64,000 bases of DNA from positions 78,492-142,491 of the forward strand of contig NZ_JAURXB010000072.1 in NCBI RefSeq assembly GCF_030654605.1, read 5' to 3'. Below the pieces are notes generated by a model. That model made no database searches and was not told where the DNA came from. It saw only the letters and a list, made by a program, of their open reading frames with translations. How positions within the stretch are numbered: position 1 is the first letter of the stretch; every line of letters begins with the position of its first letter. Shown piece by piece: positions 17,361 through 25,420 of the stretch. The stretch is from Bradyrhizobium sp. (GTDB taxonomy: Bacteria; Pseudomonadota; Alphaproteobacteria; Rhizobiales; Xanthobacteraceae). A program made the position numbers and the translations under genes.

Positions 17361-17658
17361 GAAATCCCGGGCGTGTGCTGCAGTCGGTTTGGCCGCAGGC
17401 GCAGTATAAACGATGGAAAGGCCGAAAAAGCCGCCGTTTCCCGGCCACGCGCGGATTCGACGGTTGAAAGTACGGCGTGATTCGCAGAGCAGCCTTCCAA
17501 AAACCGGGGCCAGCACCTATCTTGATGATAACGCAGCGGAACTTTGATTGAGTGGCGGGCTTCTGCCAGCCGTTGCTCTCTGATAGGTTCTTCAAAGCAC
17601 CCATCCGCAGCCATTCGACAAATCTGGTTTCGGGAGCGTCCGAGACCTCGGAGGATTG

Positions 17659-18657
17659 ATGACGACCGCCGCCATGACCAAAGTGCAAGCGCCCGCAGGT
17701 ATGCCCGACATGAAGGTGTCGGTCCGTCAGGTATTCGGCATCGACAGCGACCTCGAGGTGCCGGCCTATTCCGAAGTCGACCCGCATGTGCCGGATGTCG
17801 ATTCGGATTACCGCTTCGACCGCGCCACCACGCTCGCCATTCTCGCCGGCTTCGCCAAGAACCGCCGCGTCATGGTCACGGGCTATCACGGCACCGGCAA
17901 GTCGACCCATATCGAGCAGGTCGCGGCCCGGCTGAACTGGCCCTGCGTGCGCGTCAATCTCGACAGCCACATCAGCCGCATCGATCTGGTCGGCAAGGAT
18001 TCGATCGTGGTGCGCGACGGCAAGCAGGTCACCGAATTCCGCGACGGCATTCTGCCCTGGGCGCTGCAGCACAACATCGCGCTGGTGTTCGACGAATACG
18101 ACGCCGGCCGTCCCGACGTGATGTTCGTGATCCAGCGCGTGCTGGAAGTCTCCGGCCGCCTGACGCTGCTCGACCAGAACAAGGTGATCAAGCCGCATCC
18201 GGCGTTCCGCCTGTTCTCGACCGCCAACACGGTCGGCCTCGGCGATACCTCCGGCCTCTATCACGGCACCCAGCAGATCAACCAGGGCCAGATGGACCGC
18301 TGGTCGATCGTCACCACGCTGAACTATCTGGCGCATGACGAGGAAGTCGAGATCGTGCTCGCCAAGGCGCGGCACTACCGCAACCCGGAAGGCCGCGACA
18401 TCGTCAACAAGATGGTGCGGCTGGCCGACCTCACCCGCAACGCCTTCGCCAACGGCGACCTGTCGACGGTGATGAGCCCGCGCACGGTGATCACCTGGGC
18501 CGAGAACGCCGAGATCTTCGGCGACATCGGCTTCTCGTTCCGCGTTACCTTCCTCAACAAGTGCGACGAACTGGAGCGACCCTTGGTCGCCGAATTCTAT
18601 CAGCGCTGCTTCAATGCGGAGCTGGCGGAATCCGCGGTGAACGTGGCGCTTTCGTAG
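17659..18657 (+). CDS. cobS: Aerobic cobaltochelatase subunit CobS
   Basis: 332 aa from ATG 17659 with GGAGG 5 bases upstream (the track starts at the adjacent TTG). AAA+ ATPase subunit of the cobalt chelatase CobNST, which inserts Co2+ into hydrogenobyrinic acid a,c-diamide in the aerobic vitamin B12 pathway. Walker [10 protein letters not shown], Walker [11 protein letters not shown], sensor [11 protein letters not shown] and arginine fingers downstream are clear. The 298-bp upstream gap shows no recognisable cobalamin riboswitch. cobT follows after a 150-bp repeat-containing gap; cobN is not in the window. Confidence 0.94.
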   Translation: MTTAAMTKVQAPAGMPDMKVSVRQVFGIDSDLEVPAYSEVDPHVPDVDSDYRFDRATTLAILAGFAKNRRVMVTGYHGTGKSTHIEQVAARLNWPCVRVNLDSHISRIDLVGKDSIVVRDGKQVTEFRDGILPWALQHNIALVFDEYDAGRPDVMFVIQRVLEVSGRLTLLDQNKVIKPHPAFRLFSTANTVGLGDTSGLYHGTQQINQGQMDRWSIVTTLNYLAHDEEVEIVLAKARHYRNPEGRDIVNKMVRLADLTRNAFANGDLSTVMSPRTVITWAENAEIFGDIGFSFRVTFLNKCDELERPLVAEFYQRCFNAELAESAVNVALS

Positions 18658-18780
18658 TTGTCGTCCCGGCGCACGCCGGGACCCATACGCCGCGGCTTTT
18701 CGGAAGAGTGATGGTGTCGGATTTCGCGGGAACAATGATCGCCGGTGGTTATGGGTCCCCGCGTTCGCAGGGACGACGGC
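18658..18780. repeat. Palindromic intergenic repeat, family B (copy 1), between cobS and cobT
   Basis: Inverted arms CGTCCCGGCGCACGCCGGGACCCATA and TATGGGTCCCCGCGTTCGCAGGGACG bound a 60-bp core, so the whole can fold as one long hairpin with small stem-loops at each end. Related copies are at 51.42 and 57.02 kb. It may modulate the cobS to cobT transcript. Confidence 0.7.
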
Positions 18781-18810
18781 GGTGAGGATGCGACGGGCGA
18801 TGGGACTCCA

Positions 18811-20709
18811 ATGACAACGTCCAACAGCAAATTCCGAACCGGATCGAAGGAAGCGCCGACCGAGCCGTTCAAGCGCGCGGTGACGTCGTGTTTGCGCGCG
18901 ATCGCCAAGGCGCCGGAGCTGGAGGTGACGTTCGCGGCCGAACGTCCCGGCCTCGCGCCGGGCAAGGCGCGGCTGCCGGAGCCGGCGCGTAAAATGACGA
19001 AACGCGATGCCGCGATCGTGCGCGGCCACGCCGATTCGATCGCGCTGAAACTCGCCTGCCACGATCCGAAAGTGCATCGCAAGCTGATGCCGGGCAATCC
19101 GCAGGCGCGCGGCGTGTTCGAGGCGGTCGAGCAGGCGCGGGTCGAGGCGATCGGCGCGCGGCGGATGGCCGGCGTCGCCAAAAATCTCACCGCGATGCTC
19201 GACGATCATTTCCATCGCGGCAAGTTCGACGAAATCACCGACCGCGCCGATGCGCCGCTGTCGGACGCACTCGCCATGCTGGTGCGCGAACGCCTGACCG
19301 GGCTGGCGCCGCCTCAGGCGGCCCGCAAGATGGTCGACCTCTGGCGTCCGGTGCTGGAGGACAAGATCGGCGCGCGGCTCGATCAGCTCAGCCGCGTCAC
19401 CGAGGACCAGGCCAAGTTCGGCGACGTCGTGCACGATCTGTTGTCGGCGCTCGAGCTCGGCGACGACCGCAACGCCGATTCCGACGACGACGAAAACCAG
19501 GACGAGAATCGCGACGGCGAGAACGACCAGTCCGGCGCCGAGGGCTCGCCGGATTCCGACGCCGCGCAGGAAATGAGCGCCGATCAGGCCCAGGCCTCCA
19601 CCGACGAGATGTCGGAAAGCGCGATGGAAAGCGCGCAGGCTTCGACCTCCGACACCTTCGACGACGGCGAACTCGGCGATGACGAGACGCCGGGCGAGGC
19701 GACGCGACCGAATTCGCGCAGCGCCAACGAGCCGCGCGGCCCGGAATATCACGCCTTCGCCCCGAAATTCGACGAGGTGATCGCGGCGGAAGATCTCTGC
19801 GACCATGACGAGCTGGAGCGCCTGCGCAGCTATCTCGACAAGCAGCTGGCGCATCTGCAGGGCATCGTGGCGCGGCTGGCCAACCGGCTGCAGCGCCGCC
19901 TGATGGCGCAGCAAAACCGCGCCTGGGACTTCGATCTCGAGGAGGGCGTGCTCGATCCGGCGCGGCTGTCGCGCGTGGTGACCGATCCCTATCATCCGCT
20001 GTCGTTCATGAGCGAAAAGGAAGCCACCTTCCGCGACACCGTGGTGACGCTGCTGCTGGACAATTCCGGCTCGATGCGCGGCCGTCCCATCACGGTGGCG
20101 GCGACCTGCGCCGACATCCTGGCGCGCACGCTGGAGCGCTGCGGCGTCAAGGTGGAAATTCTGGGTTTCACCACGCGGGCCTGGAAGGGCGGGCAGTCGC
20201 GCGAGGCGTGGCTGGCGGCGGGCAAGCCGGCCAATCCCGGCCGCCTCAACGATCTCAGGCACATCATCTACAAATCCGCCGACGCGCCGTGGCGGCGCGC
20301 GCGCAAGAATCTGGGCCTGATGATGCGCGAGGGGCTGCTGAAGGAAAACATCGACGGCGAGGCGCTGGACTGGGCGCACAAGCGGCTGCTCGGCCGCTCC
20401 GAGCAGCGCAAGATCCTGATGATGATTTCCGACGGCGCACCGGTCGACGACTCCACGCTGTCGGTCAATCCCGGCAACTACCTCGAGCGCCATCTGCGCC
20501 ACATCATCGAGGAAATCGAGACCCGCTCCCCGGTGGAGCTGATCGCGATCGGCATCGGCCACGACGTCACGCGCTATTATCGCCGCGCCGTCACTATCGT
20601 CGACGCCGAGGAACTCGGCGGCGCCATCACCGAAAAGCTCGCCGAGCTGTTCAGCGAGACCAATGGGGCGGCGCCCACGTCCGGTCGCCGGCGCCGATTG
20701 CATTCGTAA
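18811..20709 (+). CDS. cobT: Aerobic cobaltochelatase subunit CobT
   Basis: 632 aa from the ATG at 18811. Partner of CobS in the CobNST cobalt chelatase. Features in order: N-terminal helical domain, a highly acidic stretch around residues 215-310 ([17 protein letters not shown]), and a C-terminal von Willebrand A domain with an intact MIDAS start [11 protein letters not shown]. The acidic linker is typical for CobT and links the AAA+ ring to CobN. Not to be confused with the bacterial CobT phosphoribosyltransferase. Confidence 0.94.
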   Translation: MTTSNSKFRTGSKEAPTEPFKRAVTSCLRAIAKAPELEVTFAAERPGLAPGKARLPEPARKMTKRDAAIVRGHADSIALKLACHDPKVHRKLMPGNPQARGVFEAVEQARVEAIGARRMAGVAKNLTAMLDDHFHRGKFDEITDRADAPLSDALAMLVRERLTGLAPPQAARKMVDLWRPVLEDKIGARLDQLSRVTEDQAKFGDVVHDLLSALELGDDRNADSDDDENQDENRDGENDQSGAEGSPDSDAAQEMSADQAQASTDEMSESAMESAQASTSDTFDDGELGDDETPGEATRPNSRSANEPRGPEYHAFAPKFDEVIAAEDLCDHDELERLRSYLDKQLAHLQGIVARLANRLQRRLMAQQNRAWDFDLEEGVLDPARLSRVVTDPYHPLSFMSEKEATFRDTVVTLLLDNSGSMRGRPITVAATCADILARTLERCGVKVEILGFTTRAWKGGQSREAWLAAGKPANPGRLNDLRHIIYKSADAPWRRARKNLGLMMREGLLKENIDGEALDWAHKRLLGRSEQRKILMMISDGAPVDDSTLSVNPGNYLERHLRHIIEEIETRSPVELIAIGIGHDVTRYYRRAVTIVDAEELGGAITEKLAELFSETNGAAPTSGRRRRLHS

Positions 20710-20739
20710 AGCAACGAGATGATCCGTCGTGGACACTGA

Positions 20740-20872
20740 GGACCTCATCCCCGGACGAGCTTACTTGCGCTCGCTCGGGAGGAGCGGCGGCTTCGCAGCG
20801 TCTCGAAGGATGGGCGGCATCGGGGCCTTCATGGTTCGAGACGGCGCAAGTTGCGCCTCCTCACCATGAGGA
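20740..20872. repeat. Mosaic intergenic repeat, family A (copy 2)
   Basis: Same module as at 14.13 kb: ACCTCATCCCCGGACGAG..., GTCTCGAAGGATGGGC..., ATGGTTCGAGACGGCGC and CTCCTCACCATGAGG. The last arm includes the probable ATG (20866) of the following gene, so the repeat supplies its start context. Confidence 0.75.
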
Positions 20873-21921
20873 ATGAGCATTTCAGCCGCCGCCGCTTCCT
20901 GAAGTTGACGGCGGCGGGGCTTTCGGGCGCGGCGATCCCCGGGGTTGCCCATGCGCGGGAGCCGATCGCGGCGGATGAATTCACCGTCGCGACCCCGGTT
21001 GCGATCGAGGTCAACGCAAGGCCGATTCCTTCCTTCGACAGCAGCGACAAGACGCGCGTCCGCTTCGGCGCGCTGGAATATCGCAGCGGACTGATCCTGA
21101 CATCGCGATTCCGCGGCTTCGGCGGGCTGTCGGGATTCCGGCTCGATCCGAAGGGCGAACGCTTCATCGCGGTCAGCGACCGCGGCGGCTGGTTCACCGG
21201 CCGCATCGTCTATAAGGGCCGCGAGATGACCGGGCTCGACGACGTCGAGGCGGCGCCCCTGCTCGGGCCCGACGGCCGGCCGATCACCGCGCGCGGCTGG
21301 TACGATTCCGAGTCGCTCGCGCTCGATGGAACATTTGTCTATGTCGGCATCGAGCGGGTGCACCGGATCCTGCGCTACGATTTCGCCAGGGGATTCACGC
21401 GGTCGCGGGCTGAGGAAATTCCGCTGTCGCCGGCCTGGCGCAAGCAGCTGCCCAGCAACAAGGGGCTGGAAGCCCTGATGGTGGTGCCGAAGGGGCTGCC
21501 GCTGGCGGGCACGCTGATTGCACTCTCCGAGCGCGGGCTCGATGCCGACGGCAACATCATCGCGTTCCTGATCGGCGGCAAGACGCCGGGCCAGTTCAGC
21601 CTGCGCCGCACCGATAAATTCGAGGTCAGCGACGGGGTGCTGCTGCCTTCCGGCGACCTGCTGGTACTGGAGCGCAAATTCTCCTGGCTCTCCGGCATCG
21701 GCATCCGGATCCGTCGCATCCCGCTCAAATCGGTAGGCCCGGGCGCATTGGTCGACGGCCCCGCGATCTTCGAGGCGGATCTCGGCCAGGAGGTCGACAA
21801 CATGGAAGCCATCGACGCCCACGTCACACCTGAAGGCGACACCGTGCTGACGCTGGTCTCCGACGATAATTTCTCGATGGTCCAGCGCAATCTGATCCTG
21901 CAGTTCACGCTGAGGGAGTGA
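20866..21921 (+). CDS. Tat-exported esterase-like/phytase-like beta-propeller protein
   Basis: 351 aa from ATG 20866; a TTG at 20851 is the alternative. Signal FSRRRFLKLTAAG ... VAHA is a classical twin-arginine leader. The mature part (FGGLSGFRLDPKGERFIAVSDRGGW, YDSESLAL, NKGLEALMVVP, DNMEAIDAHV) belongs to the esterase-like-activity-of-phytase family (PF13449), a predicted six-bladed propeller. Probably periplasmic; enzymatic substrate uncertain. The start codon lies inside a family-A repeat and no Shine-Dalgarno is seen, so expression may be weak or non-canonical. Confidence 0.8.
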   Translation: MRNEHFSRRRFLKLTAAGLSGAAIPGVAHAREPIAADEFTVATPVAIEVNARPIPSFDSSDKTRVRFGALEYRSGLILTSRFRGFGGLSGFRLDPKGERFIAVSDRGGWFTGRIVYKGREMTGLDDVEAAPLLGPDGRPITARGWYDSESLALDGTFVYVGIERVHRILRYDFARGFTRSRAEEIPLSPAWRKQLPSNKGLEALMVVPKGLPLAGTLIALSERGLDADGNIIAFLIGGKTPGQFSLRRTDKFEVSDGVLLPSGDLLVLERKFSWLSGIGIRIRRIPLKSVGPGALVDGPAIFEADLGQEVDNMEAIDAHVTPEGDTVLTLVSDDNFSMVQRNLILQFTLRE

Positions 21922-21974
21922 GGTCCCTCATCCTCTCACTCTCCAGACATGCCTGAACATCCCGCGGCGCGAGG

Positions 21975-22510
21975 CGCCCGGGGTTTGCGTCGGTTTCACC
22001 CTTCCCGAGAAAGAAGGGCGCAGGGAAAGCCGGGCGCCGATTGCACCCGCGGTCGTGCGCACAAAGAGCGCACGAGTAGACCACAGGTGAACCGGATCAT
22101 CCGGCTTTCCCTGCACGACGGTTTACGGCTTATACGTGATCTCCCCGGTGAGCCCTGCACTTTGCCACCGTCGCCGTGCGGATTGACGATGCATCTCGAG
22201 CCCGGTTGAGCCGGATGCATCTCCACACGACTTGACGCCAGCCTTGGGGCGTCGGGACCACACGATTTCGCCGTCCGCGCCCGTCTCGCCAAAGCTCTCG
22301 CCGGACCTCGCGCCTGTCCGGCCAGTTTCGTCGAAGACAGTTTTCAGCGCCGTCCGTCTGCGCGCCGCATGCCGCTCACGAGGTTCATCTCGCCCTGCGA
22401 CTGCACCTGCGCGCCCGACGTTGTCGCGTCCATCGCATCCCGTTCCGACGTCCGTGCGTCCGCGAAACGCCCCTCCTGCTGGGACGGGACGGCGGGGAAT
22501 ATAGACTGAT
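21975..22510. other. Large structured non-coding element (no gene seen)
   Basis: About 530 bp without a credible ORF between two converging genes. It holds a 14-bp perfect long-range stem GCAGGGAAAGCCGG (22020-22033) / CCGGCTTTCCCTGC (22101-22114) that encloses an 8-bp hairpin TCGTGCGC/GCGCACGA (22053-22075). A preceding hairpin is CCCTTC...GAAGGG (21999-22018), and a later stem is GATGCATC/GATGCATC (22188-22221). From memory, related sequence is widespread in Bradyrhizobium and often mis-called as small Arg-rich ORFs. It could be a dispersed repeat or a structured RNA; which strand is transcribed is unknown. Confidence 0.6.
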
Positions 22511-22627
22511 TTTCAATTTCCGAAAATCAGAATATTTTTGTGCGGAGGGCTTGACACGGCTTCTGCTAAACCGAAGTGATTTGCCCGCCGGCGCTCTGCG
22601 AGCTATGGCGGGGCAGGCCCGCGGGCG

Positions 22628-23170
22628 TCAGCGGCGCTGCAGCCGGAAAATGCCCCAGCCTGCGATCGCGGCCATCGCCAGCGAGATCAGGACGTTGTAG
22701 CCGGCCAGCGACAGGCCGAGGAAGCGCCATTGCACCTCGTCGCAGCGGATCACTTTTACGGTGTCGAGGCGCTCCAGCAGATTGCCGGCGCTGCCGAGAT
22801 TGACCACCGGGCCGGAGCAATCGGTCGGCCCCTGCCACCACTTCCATTCGACGCCGGCGTGATAGGCCCCGAGCCAGGCATTGCCGAGCGCGGCAGCCGC
22901 GAGAATGGCGAGCCCCGCCAGCAGCACCGAGCGCGGCGTGTCCCTGGCGGCGGCGAACGCCACCAGCGCGCCGAGCGGGATCGCGAGGTAATAGGCATAG
23001 CGCTGCTCGAGGCAGAGCGGACAGGGCCGGATGTCCAGCACCAGCTGAAAGAACCACGCCCCCGCCAGCGTCGCCGCTGCGATGGCCGTGATCGCCAGCG
23101 CGGCCGACAATGCGGGATTGGCCCGAGGCGCATAGGACTGGCTTGCGATGGCATTCAGCGTCACGGTCAT
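22628..23170 (-). CDS. dsbB: Disulfide bond formation protein B
   Basis: 180 aa from ATG 23170 (MTVTLNAIAS). AGGAG directly abuts this ATG, while it is ideally placed (6 bases) for the GTG at 23164, which may be the real start. Four membrane helices; periplasmic Cys pairs RPCPLCLEQR and PTDCSG ... VIRCDEV match DsbB, which re-oxidises DsbA and passes electrons to quinone. The DsbA-family protein at 5 kb is a possible partner. The structured element lies downstream, and the tRNA-Leu gene is upstream on the other strand. Confidence 0.9.
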   Translation of the reverse strand: MTVTLNAIASQSYAPRANPALSAALAITAIAAATLAGAWFFQLVLDIRPCPLCLEQRYAYYLAIPLGALVAFAAARDTPRSVLLAGLAILAAAALGNAWLGAYHAGVEWKWWQGPTDCSGPVVNLGSAGNLLERLDTVKVIRCDEVQWRFLGLSLAGYNVLISLAMAAIAGWGIFRLQRR

Positions 23171-23390
23171 CTCCTGTGCCAAAGCGTCGTATCCCGCAGC
23201 CAAGGCGCTGTCGAGACAGGGCGCGATCACAGGGGAGTGTTTTGGGGCGGGGGAGACGACTTTGACATGCCGTTCCGGACCACGAAGACGGCTCGAAAGC
23301 CGCTTCCAAACCAACGGGTTGACCCGCCCTCCCCGGCCGCTATATTCCGCCGGCTTCGCGACCCCACGCCTTCCGGCCGGCGTCGCGAAT

Positions 23391-23475
23391 GCCCCTGTGG
23401 CGGAATTGGTAGACGCGCTCGACTCAAAATCGAGTTCCGCAAGGAGTGCTGGTTCGATTCCGGCCAGGGGCACCA
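23391..23475 (+). tRNA. tRNA-Leu (anticodon CAA)
   Basis: 85 nt including encoded CCA. Acceptor stem GCCCCTG/CAGGGGC, D-loop with TTGGTAGAC, anticodon stem CTCGA/TCGAG with loop CTCAAAA (anticodon CAA), a long class-II variable arm and T-loop GGTTCGATTCC. Its 3' end is repeated at 27.58 and 35.88 kb, making it the apparent integration target of the accessory segments that follow. Confidence 0.95.
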
Positions 23476-23478
23476 AGG
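23452..23478 (+). repeat. Direct repeat / putative attachment site at the tRNA-Leu 3' end (copy 1)
   Basis: GTTCGATTCCGGCCAGGGGC followed by ACCAAGG: the T-arm, acceptor 3' strand and CCA of tRNA-Leu. A 27-nt copy with one mismatch is at 27575-27601 and a longer degenerate copy ends at 35928. This is the usual attB position of tRNA-targeting tyrosine integrases. The 570 bp that follow (23476-24048) hold no gene I can support. Confidence 0.7.
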
Positions 23479-24048
23479 GCTTATTTTCCTATAACTATTT
23501 CATTCTAATCAGATTGACTCCGCTTATTGAAAAGAGCGAGTTGCTGCCATCCTGCGTGCATGCGGGCCGATCTCGCTGATGGATCATCCGCGTCGTTCCC
23601 GGCTACTTCCGGTCTACCCCCTATCAACGGATACTCTCAGGCATGTCTCAAGTGTGCCAAGAGGCGTGCCGAGACTGTTCGGGCCTTAAATGGTTCGATA
23701 TCGATCGCAACAGCGGCTTGCGTGCCGTCCGCAGGTGAGCCCGGCGTTTGGCTTCGATGGCCCGTGGATCGCGGCTGCGCAATGCCGCGAGGGGACCAGC
23801 GGAGTTTCATTCGAAGGCGGTCGGCGCGGTGGCCATCAATTGCTCGGAGCCTGGGATTTAGCGGGGGCTGCTGTAGCGCGGTGGCTCCGCCTTACGCAGC
23901 CGCATTGCAATCCGCAGAAAATACAGCCCGGACGCGGATGATGCGCATTTGATCAAGGACAAGAGATCAGATCGACATTTTGGTAAAAAGCAGATTGATC
24001 TGAGCGATTGTTCCCGGGGTTGCCCAGAAGTGTGTCTTGGAGGCTATC

Positions 24049-24402
24049 ATGACGCGACTTGTCGCCACGACCGCCGCAGTTTTCATGCTTATGTTAGGCT
24101 GCGCTCACACTGCCTCCTTTCTTTCGGAACAGCAGGCGCGCGCCAAAGCAATCAATATTTTGCAGGGCGATCCATATGGAAGAACGCCTGATGAGGTTTC
24201 AAAGAACATCAAGCAAGTTCAATTCGCGCAAGACGGAAACACCAAGGCGTGTGGGGCCAAGAAGACTCCAGCATGGGAGTTTCACGTCGTTGTCGTGACG
24301 GCAGACAAAGATCAATACAATAAAGGGACCATCGATGGGTTCCTCGCAGTTGATGCTCGAACCGGCAAGATATTGTGTGCTAATTTGCCGTTGTTGGACT
24401 AG
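24049..24402 (+). CDS. Small lipoprotein, PepSY-like
   Basis: 117 aa from the ATG at 24049, with GGAGG 5-6 bases upstream. The signal peptide ends in the lipobox MLGC, so Cys18 would be lipidated. The rest (SEQQARAKAINILQGDPYG ... IDGFLAVDARTGKILCANLP) has the look of a PepSY-type domain ending in the variant DGxxxVDARTGK. Base composition is visibly AT-richer than the core genes around it, consistent with acquisition. It lies in the first interval bounded by tRNA-Leu repeats. Function unknown. Confidence 0.65.
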   Translation: MTRLVATTAAVFMLMLGCAHTASFLSEQQARAKAINILQGDPYGRTPDEVSKNIKQVQFAQDGNTKACGAKKTPAWEFHVVVVTADKDQYNKGTIDGFLAVDARTGKILCANLPLLD

Positions 24403-24486
24403 GCGGCATCAGAGCGGCTCTCAGTATGATGTGAGTTCCGGGTCGATTTTTCTGCAAGAGTCGATTGAGACGAGCCTCGCCCGCGC

Positions 24487-25266
24487 CTATCCAGGGCGAT
24501 CGATCGCCGAGGGCGTTACCCGGGAGCCGTTTGAAAAATTCGACTCGGGGCGAATCCGCGCCAGGATATCGGCCCCTATGCTGCAACCATCCGGAATCGG
24601 CGCGTAGGCCGTGGCGTATTGCCGGCCGGTTCGTGCGATCCACGAATAGGTGAAGGCAAGACGGTTCGGTTTCTCGTCGTCGATGACTTGAACCGCGTCG
24701 AGTCGCGCCCCCGCATAGCCCCAGACGTGGAGCACGCCGTTCACCAACATGCCACGCCGCCCGACGATCACGTCGCCGGTTCGGAACGTCAAGTGGTCGG
24801 CCATGGCGCAACGCCCGAGCAGCCAGCCGAGGCAGCCGACCGCGGCAATGCCAAGACCGATCCAGAGGAAGATCGTTGCATCGCCCGGATTGATCGCGGC
24901 GAGCACGCTGCAAATCACCACGTCGAAGGCGAGAATGGCGACGAGGATCGCGCGGTGATCGGCACGGGTCGCCTCGCCGGCATGTTCGGCGAAAGCGGGC
25001 CAGTCCTCGGGGTCGACGGTCCAGCGCGCCACCACGTCGCTGCCCGCGACGAGATCGTTCCGCACCCGCACGAACCGGCGAAACAGCATCGCCACGATGA
25101 CCGCCGATATGGCGAGGAAGAGCGCAATGAAGGTGATCGCGAAAGCGGCGCTTCCCAACCGGTCGTGCAGCGCGTCCCCGTCGAGCGCGAAAAGGCCGAG
25201 CCAGGCGACCGCGATCGCGGCCACGCTCAACGATACCCAATAGCCCGTGCGCGGATCGCTTCTCAC
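24487..25266 (-). CDS. Integral membrane protein of unknown function
   Basis: 259 aa beginning at GTG 25266 with GAGGAAAG at good spacing. Four hydrophobic helices (residues about 10-28, 42-62, 106-126, 132-150) with a soluble C-terminal half containing TGDVIVGRRGMLVNGVLHVWG and YSWIARTGRQYATAYAPIP. The layout recalls bacterial PH-like/YcxB membrane proteins but I do not recognise it. It converges with the lipoprotein gene and is divergent from the FecR-domain gene. Confidence 0.6.
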   Translation of the reverse strand: MRSDPRTGYWVSLSVAAIAVAWLGLFALDGDALHDRLGSAAFAITFIALFLAISAVIVAMLFRRFVRVRNDLVAGSDVVARWTVDPEDWPAFAEHAGEATRADHRAILVAILAFDVVICSVLAAINPGDATIFLWIGLGIAAVGCLGWLLGRCAMADHLTFRTGDVIVGRRGMLVNGVLHVWGYAGARLDAVQVIDDEKPNRLAFTYSWIARTGRQYATAYAPIPDGCSIGADILARIRPESNFSNGSRVTPSAIDRPG

Positions 25267-25420
25267 GGTCTTTCCTCACAGCCGACCGTTGATATGATCA
25301 GTGATGGGTGGTGGCTTTGCTTTGATCTATCTCATGTTGTGTGCAAGCAGGCCGTGGCAACCTTTCATGACGTTGTGCAGACGAACCGTCTCGTTCAGCT
25401 TTGCACGGAATTTCAGGTTC

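Noticed and set aside
17361-17658. Possible cobalamin riboswitch upstream of cobS
   Set aside because: The 298-bp gap was read for a B12-box-like core and supporting stems; none was recognisable.
16516-20748. 1410-aa minus-strand ORF
   Set aside because: It lies antisense to cobS and cobT and has Arg/His/Asp-rich shadow composition; only its last part in another frame matches dedA.
23527-23952. 141-aa ORF after tRNA-Leu
   Set aside because: No ribosome site, no recognisable fold, Arg/Ser/Ala-rich with stray Cys; nothing supports coding.
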